The notes beneath the pieces were generated by a model. The model ran no database searches and was not told the DNA's origin. It was given only the letters and a program-made list of their open reading frames with translations. Positions 33,511-44,467 of a stretch of DNA of 64,000 bases are shown here, piece after piece. A program made the translations under genes and the position numbers. The number at the start of each line of letters is the position of its first letter. The stretch's first letter is position 1. Source of the DNA: Bacillus massilinigeriensis (GTDB lineage: Bacteria > Bacillota > Bacilli > Bacillales > Cytobacillaceae); assembly GCF_900117315.1 (NCBI RefSeq), contig NZ_LT630337.1, forward strand, positions 2,675,601-2,739,600, given 5' to 3'.

Positions 33511-36315
33511 TTAGGGTAACCAGGCATGGATTAATTGAACCGTCTCATCGATACTTTGCTTCAATACCGGTATAGACGGGATAGATTGAAGAAATGCTTT
33601 TCCATAGGTGGTCGTTACCACTCTTCGATCAAAAATGACAATAAATCCTCTATCCTGATTGGTTCTGATTAATCTCCCGAAGCCTTGTTTAAAACGAAGA
33701 ACTGCTTCAGGCAATGAATATTCGTAAAATGGATTTCCACCATTTTTTTTGATTAATTCACACTTCGCCTCCGTTATTGGCTCATCCGGAGGTGAAAAAG
33801 GTAATCGGACAATCACTAAACATGACAAATCTTCACCTGGAAGATCAATGCCCTCCCAAAAACTGCTTGTTCCAAATAGTATGGCTTTATCAAAACGCCT
33901 GAAATTCCGTGTCATCCTTGTTCTGCTGCCACCAGTGATACCTTGAGCAATAAGAATAAACTCGTCTAGCAACCCGCTTTCTTTTACTAGATTATACGTT
34001 TTTCTTAACATATCATATGAGGTAAAAAGGATAAGCATCCTTCCCTTTGATGCCTCTGCGATGGAAATGATATGTTCGGAAATGGCTGCTACATATTCAT
34101 CAAGAGTCACTGATTTAATTTCTGGGAGGTCATTTGGAACAACAAGTTGAACTTGTTCCTCATATGGAAAATGAGATGGAATTTGCGCTAAATGGACTTT
34201 TGAATCCTTTAAACCTAATTCCTTTAATATAAACGAAAAGGAGTTTTTAACTGTTAATGTCGCAGAAGTAATAATCGCACTTTTCTTTTGATCAAAAAAG
34301 CGTTCCTTTAATAATCCTGATATCGTTACTGGCTGTGTATATAAGGTCGCCATGTTCTGCGGTGACCTGGTATCAAGCTCGATCCAATTTACATATTCCG
34401 GATTTTTTCTCAAGACTGTCTCTTTTAATCCTTCTCTCATTTCCTTCATTTTTTGAACTAATGACGATATTTCCTCTAAGAATGCCCTATCTCCGCCCTT
34501 TAGCTTATGTTCATTTTTCTTCATGATTTGAAGCTTCTTTTCGGTGTCACCAATTAAATCTTTTAATAAAAATGAAAACCTTTCAGCGGAATTTAATGCA
34601 GCCTTCCATTCTTTACTAGAATCAGAATCACGCAAACGATAGCTCATCCTTGTTGAAGTTGAACTTTTTACCTTAATTTTCACTGTCATGGCTAGTATTC
34701 TAAAAAAATCATCCATTTCAAGATGGAGCTCCTGCATGATTTCATTTACCTCAAATGAGTGAAGCGGAGAGGGCAAATGTTCATTCCCTTGTATAGATAA
34801 TAGATTATCCAATTTATAAAGCAATTGCCTTTGTTCCATAGTTCCTAGTCGATTCAGTAACAATCTTGTTGATAAGTAATCAAATGATAAACCAAAATAT
34901 TTACCAGCTGCCTTTTCAAAATGATGTCCCTCGTCGATAATGACATATTGATATTCAGGTAGAATTGGATGTTCCGAAACAAGGTCGCTTAATAATAGGG
35001 AATGGTTTGTTATAATCATGTCTGCATTTCCTGCAGCCTTTTTGGAATTTAAATAAAAATCTCTTGAAAACCATGATTTATTTTGCATAAAAATAGATTC
35101 ATCGTTTTTTATCTTATCCCAATAAATCGCTCCACCGCTTGATAGATTAATCTCGTCATAGTCCCCTGTTTCAGTCTCTGTCAACCAAACGAGAATTTGC
35201 ATCTTTGTTAAGGTAGTATCATAATTGTCATCATCATCTTTTAATGATTGTTCAAACCTGGCTAAGCTGATGTAGTGCTGTCTCCCTTTTAAAAGAACAA
35301 CCGTAAGTGGACTCGATAGCATTCCTTCAAGAAGTGGGATATCCTTCTCGAGCAATTGTTCCTGTAATTGGGTTGTATAGGTACTGATGACCACCGGCTC
35401 ACCCTTTTCCTTACTAAACAAAGCAGCAGGAAGCAAATAGGCAATAGATTTACCAACACCCGTTCCAGCTTCAATTAAGGCATGTTCATTCTTTTGAAAG
35501 GATTGAAAAATTGTATCCATCATCCGGAATTGACCCAGTCTCTTTTCAAAGCTAGGAAACGCCCTTTGAAATAATTGCTCTTTGTCCTCATCGCTTAACG
35601 GATATTGCGGCTTTTCTAAGCTAATAGGCTTACCTTTATCTTTTCTTTTCTTCAATGCTATTCCACGGTATACTTCTAGATCAAAAGGAAGGTCCTCTAT
35701 TTTCGTTTCTTTTATTTGAATATATTCTTCAATTATTTGTTCAATATCACTCTTTAATCCACCTGATAGCTTTAATAATTGATGTAATGTTACGATGGGT
35801 AATTGCTTAAGGCGATCTAACAGAATGATTAATAATTCTGCCGTTACATATGAATCACTATCAGCTTGATGTGGGCGGTCATGATTTAAGCCTTCCCTTA
35901 TGGCCAGATCCCCTAGCTTATAGCTATCAGCCGTAGGGATAAGAAATCTCGAAAGTTCCACAGTATCAATGACAGAACCGTAAAATCCTTCGAATCCAGC
36001 CATGATTAATTCTTCTTGTAGGAATGACAAATCAAATAATACATTATGAGCGACAAAATAGGCTCCTTCTAATAGAGAATGGATCCTGGGAGCTATTTCA
36101 GAAAATGTCGGGGCATTTTTGACCATTTGATCATTTAAACCAGTTAATTCCTCAATGAATGCAGGAATTGGTTGACCAGGGTTTACAAGCGACGAATAGG
36201 TATCTGTTATTTCTCCGTTTTCCACTACTACCGCAGCAAATTGAATTATTTTATCCCCCTTTTTTGGGGAATGTCCTGTTGTTTCTAAGTCAACTACAAC
36301 ATATTTGTTACTCAT
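33511..36315 (-). CDS. dinG: DinG 3'-5' exonuclease/helicase-like protein
   Basis: 934 residues. An N-terminal DnaQ-type exonuclease (about 1-180) has D9-L-E11-TTG and HNVLFDLSFL. A DinG-type superfamily 2 domain has EAGTGVGKS, IIDEGHH and a final GFGRLIRT. The iron-sulfur cysteines of E. coli DinG are missing between Walker A and DEGH, as in Staphylococcus aureus DinG, which is an exonuclease without clear helicase activity. ATG follows TGAGGTG. Downstream of panD as in B. subtilis. Confidence 0.93.
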   Translation of the reverse strand: MSNKYVVVDLETTGHSPKKGDKIIQFAAVVVENGEITDTYSSLVNPGQPIPAFIEELTGLNDQMVKNAPTFSEIAPRIHSLLEGAYFVAHNVLFDLSFLQEELIMAGFEGFYGSVIDTVELSRFLIPTADSYKLGDLAIREGLNHDRPHQADSDSYVTAELLIILLDRLKQLPIVTLHQLLKLSGGLKSDIEQIIEEYIQIKETKIEDLPFDLEVYRGIALKKRKDKGKPISLEKPQYPLSDEDKEQLFQRAFPSFEKRLGQFRMMDTIFQSFQKNEHALIEAGTGVGKSIAYLLPAALFSKEKGEPVVISTYTTQLQEQLLEKDIPLLEGMLSSPLTVVLLKGRQHYISLARFEQSLKDDDDNYDTTLTKMQILVWLTETETGDYDEINLSSGGAIYWDKIKNDESIFMQNKSWFSRDFYLNSKKAAGNADMIITNHSLLLSDLVSEHPILPEYQYVIIDEGHHFEKAAGKYFGLSFDYLSTRLLLNRLGTMEQRQLLYKLDNLLSIQGNEHLPSPLHSFEVNEIMQELHLEMDDFFRILAMTVKIKVKSSTSTRMSYRLRDSDSSKEWKAALNSAERFSFLLKDLIGDTEKKLQIMKKNEHKLKGGDRAFLEEISSLVQKMKEMREGLKETVLRKNPEYVNWIELDTRSPQNMATLYTQPVTISGLLKERFFDQKKSAIITSATLTVKNSFSFILKELGLKDSKVHLAQIPSHFPYEEQVQLVVPNDLPEIKSVTLDEYVAAISEHIISIAEASKGRMLILFTSYDMLRKTYNLVKESGLLDEFILIAQGITGGSRTRMTRNFRRFDKAILFGTSSFWEGIDLPGEDLSCLVIVRLPFSPPDEPITEAKCELIKKNGGNPFYEYSLPEAVLRFKQGFGRLIRTNQDRGFIVIFDRRVVTTTYGKAFLQSIPSIPVLKQSIDETVQLIHAWLP

Positions 36316-36400
36316 TTCTCACACCTCAAACAAATACTTTTTCTAACGGTAGTTATAACGGAATCAATTCTGTGCTAAAAGCTACCTTCCTATTATAAAC

Positions 36401-36488
36401 AAAAAAAGGCTGACTCAAAAGTTTTTCACTTTCTTGAACATTTCTAACCAAAAATGTCCAAGATGAATGTGATTTTAAGTCAGTCTTT
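36401..36488 (-). terminator. Terminator of the panBCD transcript
   Basis: AAAGGCTGACTCAAAA (36405-36420) pairs with TTTTAAGTCAGTCTTT (36473-36488) with two mismatches, with an inner stem CTTGAACATTT/AAATGTCCAAG. Seven T residues follow on the minus strand. Confidence 0.8.
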
Positions 36489-36510
36489 AGGATATCATAT
36501 AGTGAAACTT

Positions 36511-36695
36511 CCATCAGTGGGGATTTTTCGACGCACAGGATGTGCTAGCGTCGACGTTGCCACAGGACGTGGCGTATTTAGTCGACTTCATCCCACACTG
36601 ATGGTTAGTTGAACCAATCGGGCGTTTACGGGCAATTGATCCCCACCTATCCCACCTATCTTCTTCGAATTCTCTAAGTGGGGGTCTTACTGCCC
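36511..36695 (-). ncRNA. Bacillaceae-1-like structured RNA element
   Basis: On the minus strand an outer stem (36604-36591 with 36523-36511, CCATCAGTG.GGGA) encloses two hairpins, GCCAC-GTCCT-GTGGC and GCAC-ATCCT-GTGC. Both terminal loops fit RUCCU, the hallmark of the Bacillaceae-1 RNA motif as I recall it. A further stem on the 5' side pairs GGGCAGTAAGACCCCCAC with GTGGGGATCAATTGCCC. It starts about 20 nt after the panD stop. The function of the motif is unknown. The boundary of the 5' part is my estimate. Confidence 0.65.
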
Positions 36696-36717
36696 ATAAC
36701 CCTGCGATAAATATTTT

Positions 36718-37119
36718 TTACTGTCCATTAAAGTGTGAGAAAAGAGTATTCTCTGGCTCATGATGAATTAATTCTACAATTTGATTGTTCTCATCCATGA
36801 TAGCCACCTTTGGTTGATGAAAAGGTACCTTTTCTTCTGGGACAATTGCATAAGAAATGATAATCACTACATCCCCTTCTTGAACGAGTCGAGCAGCAGC
36901 GCCATTTAAGCAAATAGTACCGCTACCTCTTGCTCCAGGAATAATATATGTTTCAAGTCTAGCACCATTATTATTATTTACAATTTGCACCTTTTCATTA
37001 GCTACCATTCCTACGGTTTCTAATATTTCTGAATCGATTGTAATGCTACCAACATAATTTAGGTTCGCCTCCGTTACACGGGCGCGATGAATTTTCCCAC
37101 TCATCATGGTGCGGAACAT
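36718..37119 (-). CDS. panD: Aspartate 1-decarboxylase
   Basis: 133 residues, pyruvoyl-dependent, making beta-alanine for pantothenate. The self-cleavage site is G24-S25 in [10 protein letters not shown]58 lies in [16 protein letters not shown] follows AAAGGAGG. It is the last gene of panB-panC-panD. Confidence 0.96.
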   Translation of the reverse strand: MFRTMMSGKIHRARVTEANLNYVGSITIDSEILETVGMVANEKVQIVNNNNGARLETYIIPGARGSGTICLNGAAARLVQEGDVVIIISYAIVPEEKVPFHQPKVAIMDENNQIVELIHHEPENTLFSHFNGQ

Positions 37120-37141
37120 TCAGTTTCCTCCTTTAGGTCCT

Positions 37142-37990
37142 TTAAGATATAGTTAATACAATATTATCAATTAAACGAGCTTTGCTAAATCTTACAGCTA
37201 AAGCAATGATAATTTTGCCACTTAACTCATTTAAACTTTTAAGCTCTGGATATGAGTATATTTCAATATAATCTATGGAAGCCTTTGTATTATCCTCGAT
37301 AATCTCTCTAATAATAGAAATGATTTTCTCGGGATTCCTTTCCCCCTCTTCAATCAACTTCCTTGCATCTTGTAGGCTTTGATTGAGAATAGGTGCCTTC
37401 TCCCTTTCATCAGGAGTTAGATATATATTTCTTGAGCTTTTGGCAAGCCCGTCCGCTTCCCTTACCGTGTTAACTGCAACGATTTCAATTGGAAAATTAA
37501 AATCCCTTACTAAACTATCGATAACGGCAACCTGTTGAGCATCCTTTAGCCCAAAATAGGCCCTATCTGGTAGAGTAATATGAAATAATTTTGTTAATAC
37601 AGTAGCTACTCCATCAAAATGTCCGGGTCTAGACTTTCCGCATAAAACATCTGTCCGATCCTTCACTGTTACCCTTACAGACGGTTCATTTGGATACATT
37701 TCCTCTACAGAAGGATAGAATACATAATTGACTCCTTCATCATTCGCAGCCTTCTGGTCTCTATCAAAGTCTCTTGGGTATGAATCCAAATCTTCAGTAG
37801 GTCCAAATTGCAGTGGATTGACAAAAACACTAACGACAACAATATCATTTTCCTGTCTAGCCTTTTCCATTAATGCCCGATGTCCTTCATGCAAATAGCC
37901 CATAGTTGGAACTAATCCGATAGATTTATTTTTTCTTCTTTCCTCTTTAATTGCTGATTGCATGTCTCTTACTGATGTAACGATTTTCAT
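37142..37990 (-). CDS. panC: Pantothenate synthetase
   Basis: 282 residues, nucleotidyltransferase fold. It joins pantoate and beta-alanine using ATP. Seen are [15 protein letters not shown] (HxGH), [10 protein letters not shown], and the KMSKS-like loop region [10 protein letters not shown]. Its ATG overlaps the panB stop by 4 nt (ATGA), so the pair is translationally coupled. Confidence 0.96.
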   Translation of the reverse strand: MKIVTSVRDMQSAIKEERRKNKSIGLVPTMGYLHEGHRALMEKARQENDIVVVSVFVNPLQFGPTEDLDSYPRDFDRDQKAANDEGVNYVFYPSVEEMYPNEPSVRVTVKDRTDVLCGKSRPGHFDGVATVLTKLFHITLPDRAYFGLKDAQQVAVIDSLVRDFNFPIEIVAVNTVREADGLAKSSRNIYLTPDEREKAPILNQSLQDARKLIEEGERNPEKIISIIREIIEDNTKASIDYIEIYSYPELKSLNELSGKIIIALAVRFSKARLIDNIVLTIS

Positions 37991-38823
37991 AATTTCCCTC
38001 CGTATAAACTCAGCAAATCCTCTTCTTTCATCGTAAAGCTATGTTTTTCACTTGGGAAAATGCCTTTTTTTACTTCTTGAACATATTCATTAATTCCAAA
38101 ATCACAAGCCTCATTTAAGTTAACATAGGACTTAACAAATTTTGGAACCCTCTCAACACCATAGGATAATATGTCATGATAAACAAGAACCTGTCCATCC
38201 GTTTCATTTCCAGCGCCAATTCCGATGGTCGGAATAGTTAATGTGTTTGTTATTTCTCTTGCTAGCTGCCAAGGCACGCATTCAAGAACGATAGCGAAGG
38301 CACCTGCCTCCTCACATTTTCTTGCATCTTCTATTATTTTTTTAGCAGCATCAGCATTTTTCCCCTGAACCTTGTAGCCTCCAAGTACTCCCACTGATTG
38401 TGGAGTTAATCCAAGATGTGCTACAACTGGAATTCCGGCGTTCGTTAATGCTTCTATATGTTCTAGAACATGATCCGCCCCTTCAATCTTAACGGCGTTT
38501 GCACCACTTTCTTGGACGATTCTTGCTCCATTTAATAACGTATCCCGAACAGACAAATGATAGCTCATAAACGGCATATCTACGACAATAAAGGTATTGG
38601 GTGCTCCCCTTTTAACCGCTTTTCCATGATGGATCATATCTTCCATCGTTACGGGAATTGTAGAATCATAGCCTAATACGACCATACCTAATGAATCCCC
38701 CACGAGAATAAAATCTACATTAGCCTTTTCTGCTTGCTTAGCAGAAGGATAGTCATAGGCAGTCAACATAACTATCTTTTCCCTAGCTTTTTTCATGTTT
38801 AGAAAATCAGTAGTACTTTTCAT
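37987..38823 (-). CDS. panB: 3-methyl-2-oxobutanoate hydroxymethyltransferase
   Basis: 278 residues, a TIM-barrel enzyme making ketopantoate from ketoisovalerate and methylene-tetrahydrofolate. Conserved segments are [32 protein letters not shown] and [13 protein letters not shown] follows GAGGGAGG. It is the first gene of the pan operon, with a terminator-bearing leader upstream. Confidence 0.96.
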   Translation of the reverse strand: MKSTTDFLNMKKAREKIVMLTAYDYPSAKQAEKANVDFILVGDSLGMVVLGYDSTIPVTMEDMIHHGKAVKRGAPNTFIVVDMPFMSYHLSVRDTLLNGARIVQESGANAVKIEGADHVLEHIEALTNAGIPVVAHLGLTPQSVGVLGGYKVQGKNADAAKKIIEDARKCEEAGAFAIVLECVPWQLAREITNTLTIPTIGIGAGNETDGQVLVYHDILSYGVERVPKFVKSYVNLNEACDFGINEYVQEVKKGIFPSEKHSFTMKEEDLLSLYGGKL

Positions 38824-38908
38824 AAATTTTCCTCCCTCTTTTTCATTGCTCGTCTTTCGTTTTAGCGAAAAACGTACATTCCGGAGAGGAGATAAAACTC
38901 AATTAATT

Positions 38909-39079
38909 CCAAAAATAAAAGGAATCCTCAAAAAAGCCAGAAGGATTCCTTAATCATATCATTAATTTGTTTCATCCCTCTGTCCCGGTCCATTTCTTGG
39001 ATCTAGGCAGATATCATATCAGGTTTTAAAAAATATTCGGTGCAGTTCTATCAGGATACCGCCCATAAAAATTATACCA
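38909..39079 (-). promoter_or_regulatory. panB promoter and candidate attenuator leader
   Basis: On the minus strand an extended -10, TGGTATAAT (39079-39071), is followed by a leader with a stem GGCGGTATC/GATATCTGCC and two similar words, CCTGATAGAACTGC and CCTGATATGATATCTGC. A strong hairpin, AAGGAATCCT/AGGATTCCTT (38951-38919), with a T-rich tail comes about 90 nt before panB. The hairpin could be the birA terminator instead, but it lies downstream of the likely promoter. A pan RNA motif is known upstream of such genes; I cannot confirm a match. The rest of 38824-39214 holds nothing more. Confidence 0.45.
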
Positions 39080-39214
39080 GATGGTTAGAATGGTTGCTAT
39101 AAATACATAAAATTTGCACAATATATTTATTGAAGCCATTATAGTCCCATTTCTCGCTGTTTTCAATTCATATTCAGAAAATTTTTGAATTCACAGAAGG
39201 GCAAAGAATACAGT

Positions 39215-40201
39215 CTACTTTTCTTTTAGCTCAATATCAGCAGAATAGATTAAATGGATTTTACCATTTTCGTCCTCTAGCCTCAAAACTCCCTCATCAG
39301 TAATTCCTAAAGCTTTGCCCCTTAATTCACCTGTTAGTGTACGAGCAATGATTGTTCTTCCAATGCTTACCGCATAGCTTTCCCATAAGAGCTTAATTGG
39401 TTGAAATCCACTATTTAAATATAAAATATAGAGTTTTTCAAAATTAGTCAGAACAGCCCTAATTACATCAGCCCGATTTACTTCCGTCTTTTCCTCAATA
39501 GCAAGTGAGGTAGCAATTGCTTGAAGTTCATGTGGAAAATCATCAAGCTTTTGATTAACATTAATTCCTATTCCGATAATGATTGATTTAATACAATCGG
39601 CTTCCGCTTGAAGCTCTGTTAGGATACCTGTTACCTTTTTCCCATTTAATAATAAATCGTTAGGCCATTTAATTTGCGGTGAAAGTGATGTGACCTCTTC
39701 AATTGCTTGAACTACGGCAACAGCAGTTAATAAAGTCAACTGTGGAGCATTTTGAATAGGAATCTTCGGTCTAAGAATTAAGCTCATCCATGCACCGGTG
39801 TATTTAGGAGAATGCCAAGCTCGCTCCATTCTCCCTTTTCCGGAGAATTGCTCTTCAGCAATAACCATTGTCCCTTCTTTAGCACCATCATATGCTAAGC
39901 GTTGGGCAATCTTTTGGGTTGAATCGACCCGATCCTCATAATGAATATACTGACCGATAAACTGTGTTTTCAGGCCTAGTCTGATTTCATCAGCTGTTAC
40001 ATTTTTCGTCGTATTAATGATTCTATACCCTTTTCTCCTAACGGCCTCTAATTCGAAGCCTTCCTTTCTTAACTCTTCGATATGCTTCCATACTGCCGCT
40101 CTTGATATTCCCAATAAGTCCCCAATATATTGCCCAGATAAGTATTCTTCTTTGCTATTTGTAAAGGCATCAAGTAACTTCTTTCTCAACTCTGATTGCA
40201 A
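39215..40201 (-). CDS. birA: Biotin-protein ligase and biotin operon repressor BirA
   Basis: About 328 residues. An N-terminal winged helix (about 5-65; ISRAAVWKHIEELR) is followed by a biotinyl-AMP ligase core with the biotin loop GKGRMERAW (usually GRGRxxR) and KWPNDLLLNGKKVTGIL, and an SH3-like end. It biotinylates carboxylases and represses biotin genes. The start is taken as TTG at 40201, which matches the B. subtilis N-terminus; an in-frame GTG 12 nt upstream abuts the ribosome site. It overlaps cca by 16 nt. Confidence 0.93.
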   Translation of the reverse strand: MQSELRKKLLDAFTNSKEEYLSGQYIGDLLGISRAAVWKHIEELRKEGFELEAVRRKGYRIINTTKNVTADEIRLGLKTQFIGQYIHYEDRVDSTQKIAQRLAYDGAKEGTMVIAEEQFSGKGRMERAWHSPKYTGAWMSLILRPKIPIQNAPQLTLLTAVAVVQAIEEVTSLSPQIKWPNDLLLNGKKVTGILTELQAEADCIKSIIIGIGINVNQKLDDFPHELQAIATSLAIEEKTEVNRADVIRAVLTNFEKLYILYLNSGFQPIKLLWESYAVSIGRTIIARTLTGELRGKALGITDEGVLRLEDENGKIHLIYSADIELKEK

Positions 40202-41385
40202 CTTAAAAGCCACTCCCTTATTGACTCTTTCTTGTTTTCAATAATTTTATGTAACACTGCTTCTTCAATCAAAGACAATTTCTCTTTTATCCAAGGTCCC
40301 GCATCTGCCTGATACCAATTCATCAAGTCTCGTCCTGACACTACTAAATCTGAATGACATTTTATCGGGAGGCTTTTGTATACCTGATTAAGATGATTGA
40401 TAGAAGTATTTACCTCATTTCCTGAAACTATATTAAAAACTCTTTCAACACTATTAAATACTTCTTCATTTGCGTGATATATAGACTCAATGGTCCATTC
40501 CTTTTTCAGTCGATTTTCTAACCAGTTTAAACATTTTTGAATCCAATGAATTCTTTTTACAGGAAATTTCCATTTTCTTAAAAATGGTTCCACATTCTTC
40601 CCATTTAATCCAAGTAAATGTGTTAATAAAAGCCAAATCTCATCTACATGAAGCTCATTAATTGTCATCTCACTTAGCTTTTCAATTTCTTGTTGATGAG
40701 AATGGAATCCTGGTAGAAATTGAAAAAGCCCACTTTTTAATAACAGTTTTAAAGCGCCATTACGATTCTGACCGGATAATAGTTTTTCAAATTCTACTAG
40801 TAGTCTTTCAACGGCTATTTTCTCCAGCAAATAACCATACTGAACTAAACCAGAAAAGGTGGCTGAGTCAATTTCAAAGCATAATTGGCTGCTAAATCGA
40901 AGAGCTCTCATCATTCTAAGAGCATCCTCTTTAAATCTCTCTTCTGCCATGCCTACTGTTTTAATCACTTTATCTTCAATCGCCTGTCTTCCGAAAAAGG
41001 GGTCGATGATATTTCCTGTTTTGTCCATAGCCATTGCGTTCATCGTAAAATCACGACGCTCTAAATCGGCAATTAAGGAACGGATAAAAACAACTTCCTT
41101 CGGTCTGCGATAATCCATGTATTCCTCTTCAGCGCGGAAGGTTGTTACCTCATAGGTTTCACCTTCAAAAATAACGACCACTGTTCCATGCTCTATTCCT
41201 ACATCAATTGTCTTTGAAAAAATACTCTTAATTTCTGCCGGCGTTGCAGATGATGCAATATCGATATCTGTGATCTCTCTATCAAGCAAATAATCCCGAA
41301 CGGAACCTCCAACAAAATAGGCCTCAAAACCATTAGCTTCAATTATCTCCAATAATGGAACGGCTTTTAGAAATGGTTGCTTCAT
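40186..41385 (-). CDS. cca: tRNA CCA-adding enzyme
   Basis: 399 residues, class II nucleotidyltransferase that builds and repairs the tRNA 3' CCA end. Visible: [23 protein letters not shown] (read in two parts, GGSVRDYLL and DIDIAS), [10 protein letters not shown] and the template motif [17 protein letters not shown] follows GGAGAG and overlaps the bshA stop by 4 nt. Confidence 0.95.
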   Translation of the reverse strand: MKQPFLKAVPLLEIIEANGFEAYFVGGSVRDYLLDREITDIDIASSATPAEIKSIFSKTIDVGIEHGTVVVIFEGETYEVTTFRAEEEYMDYRRPKEVVFIRSLIADLERRDFTMNAMAMDKTGNIIDPFFGRQAIEDKVIKTVGMAEERFKEDALRMMRALRFSSQLCFEIDSATFSGLVQYGYLLEKIAVERLLVEFEKLLSGQNRNGALKLLLKSGLFQFLPGFHSHQQEIEKLSEMTINELHVDEIWLLLTHLLGLNGKNVEPFLRKWKFPVKRIHWIQKCLNWLENRLKKEWTIESIYHANEEVFNSVERVFNIVSGNEVNTSINHLNQVYKSLPIKCHSDLVVSGRDLMNWYQADAGPWIKEKLSLIEEAVLHKIIENKKESIREWLLSCNQS

Positions 41386-42524
41386 TTTTTCTCTCCATTA
41401 AATAGGCGTAGGTAGATTTCCTCATATTGGCTAACAATCATATCTGCAAGAAATCTTTCATGGACAATTTTAATTGAGTTTGATGACATCTCTTGTAGCT
41501 TTTCATCATTCTCCAAAATGCTTAATGCCTTCCTTGAGATGGTATCGATATCACCAAGGGGACATAGATATCCGTTATACCCATCTTCAATTACTTCCGG
41601 AATTCCACCTATATTCGTACCGATACATGGAACCCCACATGCCATTGCTTCTAACGCAACAAGTCCAAAACTTTCTTTCTCCGACAGAAGGAGCATTAAG
41701 TCACTAATAGAATATAAGTCTTCCAAACTTTCCTGCCTTCCTAGAAGAAGCACCTTTTCTCTAAGTCCTAATTCGTCAATGAGATTGCAAACGACTGACA
41801 TTTCAGGACCATCTCCGATTAAAAGTAGCTTAGCAGGAATTTGTTGAGAAATTTTATTAAATGCATGAACAACATCTGTTACTCTTTTTACCGTTCTAAA
41901 ATTAGAGACATGGACGACTACCTTTTCTTCATCTGATATTTCAAATTCCTCTTTTAAATGCTGTGCATCTACCCTTTTGTACACTCTTTCATCAACAAAA
42001 TTAAAAATTGGTTCAATTAGCTTATCAGGCTTTATTAAATCGTAGGTTTGGGCAATTAAAGAATTTGAAACAGCTGTGACGGCATCTGATTTCTCTATTC
42101 CAAAGCGGATTGCATCTGTTAGTGAATGATCATATCCCAAAACTGTAATATCCGTCCCATGTAAGGTAGTAACGATTTTTACATTTTTACCACTCATTTG
42201 TTTTCCTAAAATCGCGCAAACAGCATGCGGAATCGCATAGTGAACATGAAGTAAATCTAAATTCTCTCGATTAATAACCTCCGCCATCTTGCTTGCTAAC
42301 GCAATATCATATGGTGGATACTGAAATACACTATATTGATTTACCTCCACTTGATGGTAATAAATGTTATGGTACATCTTTTTCAATCTAAATGGGAGAC
42401 TGGAGGAAATAAAGTGAATTTCATATCCACGTTCAGCAAGCATCTTTCCTAGCTCTGTTGCCACAACACCTGATCCGCCAACCGTTGGATAACAGGTAAT
42501 TCCTATCTTTAACTTTTTATTCAT
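41382..42524 (-). CDS. bshA: Bacillithiol synthase glycosyltransferase BshA
   Basis: 380 residues, GT4 family, GT-B fold. It joins N-acetylglucosamine to L-malate, the first step of bacillithiol synthesis. [19 protein letters not shown] binds the donor; [16 protein letters not shown] is the GT4 E-x7-E motif. ATG follows TTAGGAG, 1 nt after the bshB1 stop. Order with bshB1 and mgsA is as in B. subtilis. Confidence 0.95.
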   Translation of the reverse strand: MNKKLKIGITCYPTVGGSGVVATELGKMLAERGYEIHFISSSLPFRLKKMYHNIYYHQVEVNQYSVFQYPPYDIALASKMAEVINRENLDLLHVHYAIPHAVCAILGKQMSGKNVKIVTTLHGTDITVLGYDHSLTDAIRFGIEKSDAVTAVSNSLIAQTYDLIKPDKLIEPIFNFVDERVYKRVDAQHLKEEFEISDEEKVVVHVSNFRTVKRVTDVVHAFNKISQQIPAKLLLIGDGPEMSVVCNLIDELGLREKVLLLGRQESLEDLYSISDLMLLLSEKESFGLVALEAMACGVPCIGTNIGGIPEVIEDGYNGYLCPLGDIDTISRKALSILENDEKLQEMSSNSIKIVHERFLADMIVSQYEEIYLRLFNGEKK

Positions 42525-42525
42525 T

Positions 42526-43236
42526 TTATACTCCTAATAAATCTTTATTAACAAGAAACGGCTTCTTCAGCTTAAACCCCTCGGCAAATGGAATGCCAAC
42601 CTCAGTGCCAAATAATCGTTCTCTTGCCTTCACAGTTTCTATATATCCATTGACTAAAGGGGTATCGAAGCTATTCTTCACTCTCATGAATTGGCTTTTA
42701 TAGGCATTAAGAGATGAAATCTTTTCATCCATAAAATCTGTTACATCAATGACAAAATCAGGCTTATGAAAGCCGTTAATCATATAATAGTAAAGACTTG
42801 TTACGCGGTGAGGCTGAAGCTCTTCCTCATCCTCGAATTTTTTTATGCCTGCAGAAAAGATGGCCTCCTCGACAAGGCGTGTGCAATTGCCGTGATCAGG
42901 GTGTCGGTCCTCTGGATAGGGTACAAAAACCACTTGTGGGCGATATTTTCTAATGACATTTACGATTTTACGAATGGCTTTATCGTTCAATAAAAGTCCT
43001 CTGTCAGGCAAATCTAGTGTTTCCCTAACCTTCACACCAAGTATCCCTGCTGATTCTTTTGCTTCTTTTTTTCGGGTTTCAACATCTCCGTTGGAAGAAA
43101 GCTCAGCATGGGTTAAATCGCAAATTCCTATTACCTTTCCTTGAGAAGAATATTTTGCGATAGTTCCTGCCATACCAATTTCAACATCATCTGCATGGGC
43201 TCCGAAGGCTAGAATATGTAAGTTCTCCATGTTCAT
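42526..43236 (-). CDS. bshB1: Bacillithiol deacetylase BshB1
   Basis: 236 residues, LmbE-like zinc deacetylase that removes acetate from GlcNAc-malate. The zinc motif is [12 protein letters not shown] (H-x-D-D), with [14 protein letters not shown] supplying the third ligand. The ATG overlaps the mgsA stop by one base (TGATG). A TTG one codon upstream is less likely. Confidence 0.94.
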   Translation of the reverse strand: MNMENLHILAFGAHADDVEIGMAGTIAKYSSQGKVIGICDLTHAELSSNGDVETRKKEAKESAGILGVKVRETLDLPDRGLLLNDKAIRKIVNVIRKYRPQVVFVPYPEDRHPDHGNCTRLVEEAIFSAGIKKFEDEEELQPHRVTSLYYYMINGFHKPDFVIDVTDFMDEKISSLNAYKSQFMRVKNSFDTPLVNGYIETVKARERLFGTEVGIPFAEGFKLKKPFLVNKDLLGV

Positions 43237-43652
43237 CAACTTTTTTCACCACTATTTTCTCGAATAACTTCTCGCCAGGATAGATCTCCCCTTTGTAATC
43301 CCTTTATTAACACTTCAGCAGTGCCCATATTTGTTGCTAGTGGCACCGAATACACATCGCAAAGACGAATAAGAGCAGAGACATCTGGCTCATGAGGCTG
43401 AGCGGCTAATGGATCTCGTAAAAAAATAACTAAATCCATTTTATTCTTGGCGATTCTCGATCCTATTTCTTGATCCCCACCTAGCGGACCTGATTGAAAG
43501 CGATGGACGGATAAACCCGTTGCTTCAATTATTTTAAGACCAGTGGTTCCAGTTGCATACAAGGAGTGTTTTGATAAGATTTTCTTATAAGCTATAGCAA
43601 ACCGAACAATATCATCTTTTTTTCTGTCATGTGCAATTAATGCGATATTCAT
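43236..43652 (-). CDS. mgsA: Methylglyoxal synthase
   Basis: 138 residues. It converts dihydroxyacetone phosphate to methylglyoxal, a phosphate-release bypass of glycolysis. Seen are [17 protein letters not shown], the phosphate-binding TGTTG and [11 protein letters not shown] with the catalytic aspartate. It lies upstream of bshB1; methylglyoxal detoxification uses bacillithiol, which may explain the shared operon (inference). Confidence 0.95.
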   Translation of the reverse strand: MNIALIAHDRKKDDIVRFAIAYKKILSKHSLYATGTTGLKIIEATGLSVHRFQSGPLGGDQEIGSRIAKNKMDLVIFLRDPLAAQPHEPDVSALIRLCDVYSVPLATNMGTAEVLIKGLQRGDLSWREVIRENSGEKS

Positions 43653-43666
43653 AAACTTAGCCCCTT

Positions 43667-44467
43667 TTATTCAAGTATGTTTTCTAGCCCGTAAACAAGT
43701 GTGTCAAGATTTAATACTGTATCTACTGAAAGCTTAACACCTGACATAAATGATGCGCGGTTATAGGAGTCATGTCGGATAGTTAATGTTTGACCATCAG
43801 AGCCAAATAATACTTGTTGATGCGCTACTAATCCTGGTAATCGCACTGAATGGATATGCATCCCATCAAATTTTGCTCCTCTTGCACCATTGATGGTTTC
43901 CTTTTCATTTGGATGGCCTTGACCTTTACTTTCTCTAACTTCACCAATCATTTCAGCTGTTTTTATGGCTGTACCGGATGGCGCATCTAGTTTTTGGTCA
44001 TGATGTAACTCGATGATTTCAATATCTTGGAAGTATTTTGCTGCCATTTGTGAAAATTTCATCATAAGTACAGCTCCAATTGCAAAATTTGGAGCAATGA
44101 TACAGCCTAATTGTTTTTCTTCACAAATAGCTCTTAATTCATCTAAATTTTCCTTTGTGAATCCAGTGGTCCCGACAACAGGTCTTACTCCATATGTAAG
44201 AGCAGTCTTCGTATGATGCATTCCTATCTCTGGCGTTGTTAAATCAATTAATACATGTGCCGACACATTTTGAAAACAGGTTTCTATATTGGAGTACACA
44301 GGCACCTCAATATTGTGAAATCCCTCTAGATCACTTAACTTTTTTCCATCATTTTTATAATCAATGACAGCAACTAATTGATAGTTTTCTGTTTTTAATA
44401 CCATTTGAACAGCTTCTCTTCCCATCTTTCCTCTCGGCCCTGCTACAACAACCTTTACCTTATTCAT
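43667..44467 (-). CDS. dapB: 4-hydroxy-tetrahydrodipicolinate reductase
   Basis: 266 residues, NAD(P)H-dependent enzyme of the lysine and diaminopimelate pathway; its product also feeds spore dipicolinate. [11 protein letters not shown] is the nucleotide loop and [15 protein letters not shown] the catalytic segment. ATG overlaps the ypjD stop by 4 nt. Confidence 0.96.
   Translation of the reverse strand: MNKVKVVVAGPRGKMGREAVQMVLKTENYQLVAVIDYKNDGKKLSDLEGFHNIEVPVYSNIETCFQNVSAHVLIDLTTPEIGMHHTKTALTYGVRPVVGTTGFTKENLDELRAICEEKQLGCIIAPNFAIGAVLMMKFSQMAAKYFQDIEIIELHHDQKLDAPSGTAIKTAEMIGEVRESKGQGHPNEKETINGARGAKFDGMHIHSVRLPGLVAHQQVLFGSDGQTLTIRHDSYNRASFMSGVKLSVDTVLNLDTLVYGLENILE

Noticed and set aside
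36615-36640. tRNA-like GGTTCAA in the RNA element
   Set aside because: It belongs to a small GGTT/AACC hairpin; no acceptor, D or anticodon arms are present.
38940-39010. T-box leader upstream of panB
   Set aside because: The leader has TGGACCGGG but not the TGGNACCGCG antiterminator core or a specifier loop.
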